A stretch of 13,087 bases of DNA, from assembly GCA_008081305.1 (NCBI GenBank), contig VMCP01000212.1, positions 1 through 13,087 on the forward strand, given 5' to 3'. Within the stretch, counting starts at the first letter, position 1; each line of letters opens with the position of its first letter. Both the position numbers and the translations under genes were made by a program. The notes beneath the pieces are model-generated. The model was not told the DNA's origin. It worked only from the letters and a program-made list of their open reading frames with translations, and did not search any database. This document shows positions 7,050 to 12,755 of this stretch, in pieces. The DNA is from Bacteroidota bacterium. GTDB lineage: Bacteria > Bacteroidota > Bacteroidia > NS11-12g > UBA955.

Positions 7050-7568
7050 TTACTTTTTGTTCGCTACGTAAACCAATAAGGTGATGACCAAAGCCACTGA
7101 TAAAAACATCTGAATTTGAATTCTCGAAAAGGTACCTACACTTAGGTTTTGATCTAGGTTTTGAATGGCCTCATCTATTTTAACAGTCGCTTCGGCCTTC
7201 AAGGTACTATCGGCATTGATTTGCGTCTTTATCCGCTCCACTTGCATGTCGCGAAAACCATTAAACGCCTCTTTTTCATTGGAAAAAACATGTTGATAGG
7301 TTCCAATATTAAATAGCGCTGCAACCAAAGCCATCAGAAGGGTTCCAAAGAGGGTTTTACCCAGTGTTAATGGTTTTTCAAATTGCATCTGCATCAAACT
7401 TTTCACAAAAAGGAAAACTCCAAAACCGAGAATAATGATGTTAGCAAGCGTGGGAATGGCAGACATCCAATTCCGCTCGAGGTACAAACGATTAAGAAAA
7501 TTAATCAAAATCATGGCTGCACTTAGCGAGCCAAAAGCAAATCCGTAAATGAGTACGCGGCGGTACAT
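7050..7568 (-). CDS. DUF4199-like four-helix membrane protein
   Basis: A 172-residue hydrophobic protein resembling the DUF4199 family common in Bacteroidota; its function is unknown. Predicted membrane segments lie at roughly residues 4-25, 38-58, 70-92 and 150-168. The third and fourth are separated by a charged loop of about 55 residues (NEKEAFNGFRDMQVERIK...), a layout typical of the family. The frame extends upstream to a possible start at 7619, but that start would lie inside the terminator hairpin of the preceding gene and would add a non-hydrophobic lead not expected in the family. ATG 7566-7568 (MYRRVLIYGF) is therefore chosen. It directly follows a TACCTTTG promoter element with only four bases between, so the message may be leaderless. 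It is the first gene of the minus-strand operon leading to plsC. Confidence 0.75.
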   Translation of the reverse strand: MYRRVLIYGFAFGSLSAAMILINFLNRLYLERNWMSAIPTLANIIILGFGVFLFVKSLMQMQFEKPLTLGKTLFGTLLMALVAALFNIGTYQHVFSNEKEAFNGFRDMQVERIKTQINADSTLKAEATVKIDEAIQNLDQNLSVGTFSRIQIQMFLSVALVITLLVYVANKK

Positions 7569-7572
7569 ATTA

Positions 7573-7580
7573 CAAAGGTA
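7573..7580 (-). promoter_or_regulatory. Bacteroidota -7 promoter element for the DUF4199-plsC-gatC operon
   Basis: TACCTTTG on the minus strand is an exact TAnnTTTG match, placed between the upstream gene's terminator and the DUF4199 gene ATG. Only TAAT separates it from the ATG, so transcription would begin at or next to the start codon. No clear -33 TTG is found 19-20 bases upstream. The terminator immediately upstream supports a new transcription unit beginning here. Confidence 0.55.
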
Positions 7581-7602
7581 CGCAGGTAATTTGGTTGTAA
7601 CT

Positions 7603-7634
7603 AAAAAAGGCCAACACAATGGTTGGCCTTTTTT
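7603..7634 (-). terminator. Rho-independent terminator of the DUF3276 gene
   Basis: The stem GGCCAAC (7609-7615) pairs with GTTGGCC (7622-7628) around a six-base loop, and is flanked by A6 (7603-7608) and T6 (7629-7634). On the minus strand it starts 15 bases beyond the DUF3276 stop and ends in a U-run. The flanking A/T runs make it symmetric, so it could act in both directions, although no plus-strand gene reads into it. Confidence 0.85.
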
Positions 7635-7648
7635 CGAATAATCTCAGT

Positions 7649-7966
7649 TTATTCATCTTCGCCTTCAGGTCGAGTATACTCATCAAAATTATACTCGGGG
7701 AGCAAATTGGATTTAACATGTCCCACTGTTTCATTTAAAGCGTCAGTAAACTTGTTAAAGTCCTCTTTGTAAAGGTGCAATTTTGTTTTGGTAAAACTAC
7801 CATCATCAAAACGGCTTCTCTTGCTCTCGGTGATGGTAATGTAGTAATCATTGTTCCGTGTAGCTTTTACATCGAAAAAATACGTCCTCTTACCTGCTCT
7901 TACTCGACGGGAAAAAATCTCTTCCTGATGATTATTTGTCTTGTAGTTGTCTTCATTCATAGGCAT
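7649..7966 (-). CDS. DUF3276 family protein (bacterial PUR-domain, nucleic-acid-binding type)
   Basis: A 105-residue soluble protein of the DUF3276/PUR family, related to the eukaryotic Pur-alpha fold and to the Borrelia PUR-domain regulator. The family is thought to bind single-stranded DNA or RNA; a specific role in this phylum is not established. Family features visible here are EIFSRRVRAGKRTYFFDVKA (16-35), DYYITITESKR (40-50), and the second half with KTKLHLYKEDFNKFTDAL, giving the beta-beta-beta-beta-alpha pattern of one PUR repeat, followed by an acidic C-terminal tail ending EGEDE. Two in-frame ATGs exist (7966 and 7960). The sequence AGAAAGG a few bases upstream is one of the few Shine-Dalgarno-like sites in the window and is compatible with either. 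The gene is monocistronic: it has its own promoter and a strong terminator. Confidence 0.87.
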   Translation of the reverse strand: MPMNEDNYKTNNHQEEIFSRRVRAGKRTYFFDVKATRNNDYYITITESKRSRFDDGSFTKTKLHLYKEDFNKFTDALNETVGHVKSNLLPEYNFDEYTRPEGEDE

Positions 7967-7985
7967 GACCTTTCTGTTGATTTAA

Positions 7986-8015
7986 CAAATATGCAAAAAA
8001 TATTGAGGCAGACAA
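7986..8015 (-). promoter_or_regulatory. Bacteroidota-type promoter (-33 TTG and -7 CATATTTG) of the DUF3276 gene
   Basis: On the minus strand TTG (8015-8013) is followed by exactly 19 bases and then CATATTTG (7993-7986), one mismatch from the TAnnTTTG -7 consensus. The spacing matches the -33/-7 arrangement described in Bacteroides. The ATG at 7966 lies 19 bases further on, leaving a short leader that contains AGAAAGG. This is the only site in the window with both promoter halves at the right distance. Confidence 0.6.
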
Positions 8016-8095
8016 CATTTGTATGACATTTTTGAGCCGCTTTTCGTACACATATTTTGGGTTGTCTACTTCTAGAGAAATTCAAATTTTCGTGT

Positions 8096-8121
8096 AAACT
8101 TAGTGACAGAGCGACACTAAG
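8096..8121 (-). terminator. Weak stem-loop at the 3' end of the ABC exporter gene
   Basis: CTTAGTG (8099-8105) and CACTAAG (8115-8121) form a 7-bp stem with a nine-base loop. The right arm overlaps the exporter's TAG stop. On the minus strand the stem is followed by only three T residues, so it is at best a weak terminator or an RNA 3'-end stabiliser. The remaining bases to 8015 hold nothing I can recognise. Confidence 0.35.
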
Positions 8122-9880
8122 ACTCAACCGATTGGTTTTCAAATAACCAGCGGTAATATTCGTTTCTTTCGAGTAATTCTTCGTGTTTTCCAACAGCCAT
8201 GATTTTACCATCTTCAATGACCATGATTTTATCGGCACGCATGATGGGTGCAATTCGGTGACTTGACATTAAAATCGTCTTCCCATAAAGTGCCTTTTTT
8301 AAACCTTCAATAATGGTAGATTCAGTCTCAGCATCCACGGCGCTTAAGCAGTCATCAAGTAAGTAGATTTCCGCATCACGCATCAAGGCCCTCGCCAATG
8401 ACATTCGCTGTTTTTGTCCACCAGATAAAGAAACACCTCTCTCGCCCACAATGGTCTCCAACCCATCAGGAAATAGCTTCATGTCTTTTCCGAGACCCGA
8501 ATACCTTACAACTTCTTGAATCTTCTCTTCATTCACTTGACTCTCAGACCCAAATGCAATGTTTTCACGCAAGGTATCGCTAAATAAAAAGACATCCTGC
8601 TGAACATAAGCCAAGCTACTCCTAAATGCTTTGAGTGAGAAGTCTTGGACCTCAACATCATCAATTAAATATTGCCCTTGTTGTATGTCTAATTGTCTGC
8701 TTAACAATTGAATCAAGGTTGTTTTTCCAGACCCAGTTTTCCCGACAATTCCTACAAATTCGCCTTTATTTATTTCACAATCAACACCGCTTAATGCGTC
8801 TACATCTTTATCGGCGTAACGATAATTGATATTCTTAAGGGAAATTTTTTGTTCCCATTTGATATCATCTAAACCTGTTTGGGACTCTTCCTTTTGATTT
8901 AAAAACTCATTGATTCGCCCTTGACTTGCGCTTGCTTTTTGAACCAATGCTGTTGTCCATCCCAGACTTGCCACTGGCCAAATCAACATATTTAAATAGA
9001 TAATGAATTCCGCCACATTCCCTGGTGTAAATCTGCCTGCCTGAACTTCCCAACCACCCACATATAATACGATGATGGTACTCAACCCCATTAAGAGAGT
9101 CATTAACGGGAAAAAAATGGCATTGATTTTGGCCAAATCCAGGTTTTTCTTCTGGAAATCTAAACCCGACTCACGAAAATCTCGACTAAAGTTTTCTTCA
9201 GCCCCAAAGGATTTGATGATTCGGATTCCTGCAAACGTCTCCTGTGCTTTTGTGGTGATAACTGACAGTTGCTCTTGAATTCTTTTATTCCCCCGATTAA
9301 TTTTCTTGCTTACTACATAAATCGAATATGACAAAAAAGGCAAGGGAATCAACACCCAAAGTGTAAGCCATGAATTTATACTCAACATCTGAGCGATTAC
9401 CATAATAAAGGAAAAGAGAATATTTACGAAGTACATGATGGAAGGACCAATGTACATTCTCACATTAGAAACATCCTCCGTAATGCGCGACATCAAATCA
9501 CCTGTATAATGCTCACGATAAAACGACTCACCTAACCGCTCATACTTTCTAAAAATCTCGTTTTTCTGATCAAACTCTATGTTTCGAGATGTAACGATCA
9601 ATAACTGTCGCATCAAAAACATAAATACCCCTTTGATGACAGATGCTATCAAAATAGCAACACCAAACCATAGGACCTGCTTCCAAAACATGCCATACAA
9701 AACAGTAGAACTTGACACTGGCAATAACATTGAGATTGCCATGGCGTTGTCAATTCCTAAACGAACGAAAACGGGCACGTAAATGGCGAATAGGTTGCTT
9801 GTTATCACACAAACTATTCCGCCTAAAATCAACCATTTATAGCGTAGTAAATACTTGTTTAATGATGCTAGTTGTCCCAA
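8117..9880 (-). CDS. ABC exporter half-transporter (ABCB/MdlA-BmrC-like) with degenerate catalytic site
   Basis: A 587-residue fusion of a six-helix type IV exporter membrane domain (about 1-320) and a C-terminal nucleotide-binding domain (about 345-580), located in the inner membrane and probably exporting a lipid, drug or peptide. ATPase motifs: Walker A GKTGSGKTT (380-388), Q-loop near YVQQDVFLF (425-433), signature LSGGQKQR (485-492), Walker B IYLLDD (505-510) and H-loop His541. Asp510 takes the place of the catalytic Glu, as in the MdlA/BmrC/TM287 type of subunit that normally pairs with a canonical partner. No partner gene is adjacent. No ATG precedes residue 47 within the open frame. 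The TTG at 9878-9880 is chosen because family similarity (LNKYLLRYK...) begins there and a -7 element lies 14 bases upstream. The gene is divergent from rpsO. Confidence 0.9.
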   Translation of the reverse strand: MGQLASLNKYLLRYKWLILGGIVCVITSNLFAIYVPVFVRLGIDNAMAISMLLPVSSSTVLYGMFWKQVLWFGVAILIASVIKGVFMFLMRQLLIVTSRNIEFDQKNEIFRKYERLGESFYREHYTGDLMSRITEDVSNVRMYIGPSIMYFVNILFSFIMVIAQMLSINSWLTLWVLIPLPFLSYSIYVVSKKINRGNKRIQEQLSVITTKAQETFAGIRIIKSFGAEENFSRDFRESGLDFQKKNLDLAKINAIFFPLMTLLMGLSTIIVLYVGGWEVQAGRFTPGNVAEFIIYLNMLIWPVASLGWTTALVQKASASQGRINEFLNQKEESQTGLDDIKWEQKISLKNINYRYADKDVDALSGVDCEINKGEFVGIVGKTGSGKTTLIQLLSRQLDIQQGQYLIDDVEVQDFSLKAFRSSLAYVQQDVFLFSDTLRENIAFGSESQVNEEKIQEVVRYSGLGKDMKLFPDGLETIVGERGVSLSGGQKQRMSLARALMRDAEIYLLDDCLSAVDAETESTIIEGLKKALYGKTILMSSHRIAPIMRADKIMVIEDGKIMAVGKHEELLERNEYYRWLFENQSVES

Positions 9881-9894
9881 AACAAATCGAAATA

Positions 9895-9902
9895 CAAAGG
9901 TA
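9895..9902 (-). promoter_or_regulatory. Bacteroidota -7 promoter element of the ABC exporter gene
   Basis: TACCTTTG on the minus strand matches TAnnTTTG exactly and is identical to the element ahead of the DUF4199 gene. It lies 14 bases before the proposed TTG start, which leaves a leader of under ten bases. No TTG is seen at the -33 position. Confidence 0.5.
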
Positions 9903-9957
9903 CCCCTTAAATTTTTGCCTATTTTAAAACTTTTATGGATCTGTTCTGTTCTTATGT

Positions 9958-10001
9958 TGGGGTAGATTTAAGTTTTCATAGCTGGCAAGATCCTGGGGTA
10001 G
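9958..10001. repeat. Direct repeat of TGGGGTAG in the divergent ABC exporter/rpsO intergenic region
   Basis: TGGGGTAG occurs at 9958-9965 and again at 9994-10001, 36 bases apart, and a further CCTGGG follows at 10003-10008. The repeat lies between two divergent promoters and could be a protein-binding site. It could equally be chance in a G-rich patch. Apart from this, the inverted repeat at 10038-10069 and the two promoters, the 241-base intergenic region shows nothing recognisable. Confidence 0.25.
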
Positions 10002-10037
10002 TTCCTGGGATTTTGCTTTTTATGGGAGAATGTATGG

Positions 10038-10069
10038 TTTGGAAGAAATTTTGGAATTTCCACCCCAAA
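10038..10069. repeat. Nested inverted repeat upstream of the rpsO promoter
   Basis: An outer pair TTTGG (10038-10042)/CCAAA (10065-10069) encloses a perfect inner pair GAAATT (10045-10050)/AATTTC (10055-10060) around TTGG. It ends about 26 bases before the rpsO -7 element, so it would sit at or just upstream of the -33 region and would not be in the rpsO transcript. Operator function is inference. Confidence 0.3.
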
Positions 10070-10094
10070 GCTTTCCACATTCTATCAATATTCG

Positions 10095-10102
10095 TATCTT
10101 TG
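10095..10102 (+). promoter_or_regulatory. Bacteroidota -7 promoter element of rpsO
   Basis: TATCTTTG is an exact TAnnTTTG match 19 bases before the rpsO ATG. At the expected -33 position the sequence is TTTC, not TTG. The short predicted leader of around 13 bases leaves no room for the long structured autoregulatory leader known from E. coli rpsO. Confidence 0.55.
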
Positions 10103-10121
10103 CCGTCCAATTGACTAAAAC

Positions 10122-10391
10122 ATGCATCTAACAGCAGAAAGAAAAAAAGAGATTTTTGCCAAGTTTGGTGGAAGCGAGAAGAACACCGGGGGCACTGAAG
10201 CTCAAATAGCCATGTTCACCGAGCGCATCAACCACATTAGTGGTCACCTTAAAGGAGCAAGAAAAGATAAGAGTGCGGAATTATCCTTAATCAAGTTAGT
10301 AGGTAAGCGCAGAAGCTTACTTAATTACCTAGCAAAACAGGATATTTTCAAATATCGTGATCTAATCAAGGAACTAGGTTTACGTAAGTAA
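10122..10391 (+). CDS. rpsO: 30S ribosomal protein S15
   Basis: A primary 16S rRNA-binding protein that binds the central-domain three-way junction and helps form bridge B4 to the 50S subunit. It has 89 residues, the normal length. Recognisable family blocks are NTGGTEAQIA (21-30), FTERINHISGHL (32-43), LVGKRRSLLNYL (59-70) and IKELGLRK (82-89). The usually strong HKKDxHSRRGL block reads ARKDKSAELSL here; divergence in this block is typical of the phylum, but Ala52 replaces the Ser/Thr usual at this rRNA-contacting position. It is followed by a terminator and then pnp, the widely conserved rpsO-pnp order. Confidence 0.97.
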   Translation: MHLTAERKKEIFAKFGGSEKNTGGTEAQIAMFTERINHISGHLKGARKDKSAELSLIKLVGKRRSLLNYLAKQDIFKYRDLIKELGLRK

Positions 10392-10414
10392 TCCTATCCT
10401 TATTTTATGAATAG

Positions 10415-10450
10415 AAAAGCCCCGTTCGCGCAAGCGAAGCGGGGCTTTTT
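10415..10450 (+). terminator. Strong hairpin terminator between rpsO and pnp
   Basis: GCCCCG (10419-10424) pairs with CGGGGC (10440-10445) and TTCGC (10425-10429) pairs with GCGAA (10434-10438). A single bulged G at 10439 interrupts the stem, and a GCAA (GNRA) tetraloop at 10430-10433 closes it. Five T residues follow (10446-10450). The hairpin ends 21 bases before the pnp start, so pnp expression must depend on read-through, processing, or a promoter inside this element. Confidence 0.9.
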
Positions 10451-10471
10451 GTTTGAATAAAAAACACAGTT

Positions 10472-12691
10472 ATGAATAATATCGTAAAAACCGAATTCGA
10501 TACCGGCGACGGCCGTATCGTTGAAATTGAAACCGGGCGACTGGCCCGTCAAGCTCACGGAAGCTGTGTGGTAAAAGTGGGTAACACCATGATCCTTGCC
10601 ACCGTTGTGAGTAGTTATGACGCCAAAGACGGCGTTGACTTCCTACCCTTAAGTGTTGATTACCAAGAAAAATTTGCTGCAGTAGGAAGAATTCCTGGTA
10701 GCTTTTTGCGTCGTGAGGCACGTTTATCTGATTACGAAGTATTGATCTCTCGTTTGGTAGATCGTTGCTTGCGTCCACTCTTCCCAGAAGATTATCACGC
10801 CGATACTCAGGTTATGTTGTCTCTTATCTCTTCGGATGAGAACATCATTCCAGATAGTTACGTTGGATTGGCTGCATCAACTGCACTTATGTTATCAGAT
10901 ATTCCTTTCCAAGGGCCTATTTCTGAAGTACGTGTAGGACGTGTAGACGGAAATTTTGTCATCAACCCAACGGCAGATGAATTGGAGAAGTCTGATTTGG
11001 ATATCCTATTAGGTGGAACAGAGAAAGACCTCAATATGGTAGAAGGAGAAATGCAGGAACTTTCCGAGGAAGAATTTCTTGAAGCATTGAAGTTCGGTCA
11101 TGCCGCTATCCAAAAACAATGTCAAGAACAACACGCATTGTTAGAAAAAATGGGTGGTCGCAAGGAGCTTCGTGAATACAACCATGAAGACAACGATGAA
11201 GAATTACGCCATCGTGTAATTTCCGATAATTCTGCGGCTATTAGAGAAGTTGCTGAGAGCGGAAAGTCTAAAAAGGAACGCTCAGAAGCATTTAAAGAGA
11301 TTCTAAATCAATATTTAGAGCAATTTGAAGGCCACGAAGACCAAGATCGTTTGGTTCGTTTAACAAAGAAATACTACCATGAAGCAGAGTACCATCAAAT
11401 GCGTGCAATGGTATTGGAATCAGGTAAGCGCCTGGATGGTCGTGCAACCAACGAAGTAAGACCTATTGCTACTCAAGTTAATTACTTACCTGCAGCTCAC
11501 GGTTCTTCTGTATTCACCCGTGGAGAAACGCAATCATTAACAACCGTAACATTAGGAGGAAAACAAGACGAACAGTTGCTTGACTCCCCTATGCTACACG
11601 GACATAGCCGCTTAATGCTGCACTATAACTTCCCTGGTTTCTCTACCGGAGAAGTTAGACCTAATCGCGGACCGGGACGTCGTGAAATAGGACATGGTAA
11701 ATTAGCATTGCGTGGTTTGAAGCCAATGATTCCTACCGATGTTCCTTACGTGGTACGTATCGTTAGTGATATTCTTGAATCTAATGGATCTTCAAGTATG
11801 GCAACCGTTTGTGCTGGTTCTATGGCATTAATGGATGCCGGTATCAAGTTAAAGAAACCCGTTAGTGGTATTGCAATGGGACTAATCACCGATGATAAGG
11901 GTAACTTCAAAATCCTTACAGACATCCTCGGAGATGAAGACCATTTAGGTGATATGGACTTTAAAGTAATTGGTACCGAAGACGGAATCACTGCTTGCCA
12001 AATGGACATTAAAATCAACGGACTTAACTGGGATATGGTGGGTCAAGCCCTGAAGCAAGCCAAAGAAGGTCGTTTGCATATTCTTGGTGAAATGTCTAAG
12101 TCTATCACAGCTCCAAACAACGAGCTTAAGCCACATACTCCTCGTATTGAAGTGTTAGAAATTGATAAAGAGTTTATTGGTGCTGTTATTGGGCCTGGTG
12201 GTAAAATCATCCAAGAATTACAACAAAAAACAGAAACCACTATCTCTATAGAGGAAAAAGACAACAAAGGATATGTTGAAATCCTATCGAACAACGGTGA
12301 GAACATGGACGCTGCCTTAGAAGCGATTAAAGCAATCATTGCCGTACCTGAAGTAGGAGCAACATATACTGGTCCTGTGAAAAACATAATGGACTTTGGT
12401 GCCTTTATTGAATTCATGCCAGGTAAAGATGGTTTACTACATATTTCTGAGATTTCTTGGGAAAAGACCCCTTCAATGGAAGGAGTGTACCAAGAGGGTG
12501 AAATGGTTGAAGTAAAGCTGGTTGAAGTAGATAAGAAAACAGGTAAATTCCGTTTGAGTAAAAAAGCGTTATTACCAAAACCAGAGGGTTACGTAGAACC
12601 AGAACCACGTCCTCGTGGTAACCGTCCGAATAACCGTGACAGAAACGATCGTCGCGGTGGAAACGACAAAGGAAGAAGAAACCGAGATTAA
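10472..12691 (+). CDS. pnp: Polyribonucleotide nucleotidyltransferase (PNPase)
   Basis: A trimeric cytosolic 3'-5' phosphorolytic exoribonuclease that degrades mRNA and can also add tails. The 739 residues contain, in order, a first RNase PH domain (about 10-140), a helical linker (about 210-310), the catalytic second RNase PH domain (about 320-545), a KH domain (about 560-625, with IGPGGK at 573-578) and an S1 domain (about 629-700). The phosphate-binding ESNGSSSMATVCAGS (436-450) and the metal-binding DILGDEDHLGDMDFKV (484-499) are intact. A C-terminal tail rich in Arg, Gly and Asn (711-739, RPRGNRPNN...) follows the S1 domain, extending the E. coli layout with a likely disordered RNA-binding extension. 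ATG 10472 gives the family N-terminus. No clear Shine-Dalgarno is present. A terminator lies on each side. Confidence 0.97.
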   Translation: MNNIVKTEFDTGDGRIVEIETGRLARQAHGSCVVKVGNTMILATVVSSYDAKDGVDFLPLSVDYQEKFAAVGRIPGSFLRREARLSDYEVLISRLVDRCLRPLFPEDYHADTQVMLSLISSDENIIPDSYVGLAASTALMLSDIPFQGPISEVRVGRVDGNFVINPTADELEKSDLDILLGGTEKDLNMVEGEMQELSEEEFLEALKFGHAAIQKQCQEQHALLEKMGGRKELREYNHEDNDEELRHRVISDNSAAIREVAESGKSKKERSEAFKEILNQYLEQFEGHEDQDRLVRLTKKYYHEAEYHQMRAMVLESGKRLDGRATNEVRPIATQVNYLPAAHGSSVFTRGETQSLTTVTLGGKQDEQLLDSPMLHGHSRLMLHYNFPGFSTGEVRPNRGPGRREIGHGKLALRGLKPMIPTDVPYVVRIVSDILESNGSSSMATVCAGSMALMDAGIKLKKPVSGIAMGLITDDKGNFKILTDILGDEDHLGDMDFKVIGTEDGITACQMDIKINGLNWDMVGQALKQAKEGRLHILGEMSKSITAPNNELKPHTPRIEVLEIDKEFIGAVIGPGGKIIQELQQKTETTISIEEKDNKGYVEILSNNGENMDAALEAIKAIIAVPEVGATYTGPVKNIMDFGAFIEFMPGKDGLLHISEISWEKTPSMEGVYQEGEMVEVKLVEVDKKTGKFRLSKKALLPKPEGYVEPEPRPRGNRPNNRDRNDRRGGNDKGRRNRD

Positions 12692-12704
12692 TCGGATTAA
12701 TAGT

Positions 12705-12741
12705 AAAAAAGAAAGGCGACCAAATGGTCGCCTTTCTTTTT
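12705..12741 (+). terminator. Bidirectional terminator between pnp and the convergent SPOR-like gene
   Basis: GAAAGGCGACC (12711-12721) pairs perfectly with GGTCGCCTTTC (12726-12736) around the loop AAAT. A6 precedes (12705-12710) and T5 follows (12737-12741). It lies 13 bases after the pnp stop and 14 bases beyond the stop of the minus-strand gene, so it can end transcription from both sides. Confidence 0.92.
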
Positions 12742-12755
12742 GGTTTAAGATTTAT

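Noticed and set aside
7569..7619. Extended N-terminus (17 extra residues) for the DUF4199 gene
   Set aside because: The extra codons cover the promoter element and part of the upstream terminator hairpin, and begin with residues not seen in the family.
7957..8253. Open frame of 98 codons on the minus strand, overlapping the end of the ABC exporter and the DUF3276 promoter region
   Set aside because: It overlaps the exporter coding end in another frame and runs through a well-placed promoter; the protein is low in identifiable features.
10470..10778. Open frame of 102 codons antisense to the start of pnp
   Set aside because: It is a shadow of the pnp first RNase PH domain with no independent support.
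12043..12417. Open frame of 124 codons antisense to pnp
   Set aside because: pnp is complete and certain here; the antisense frame has no motifs and no promoter-like sequence.
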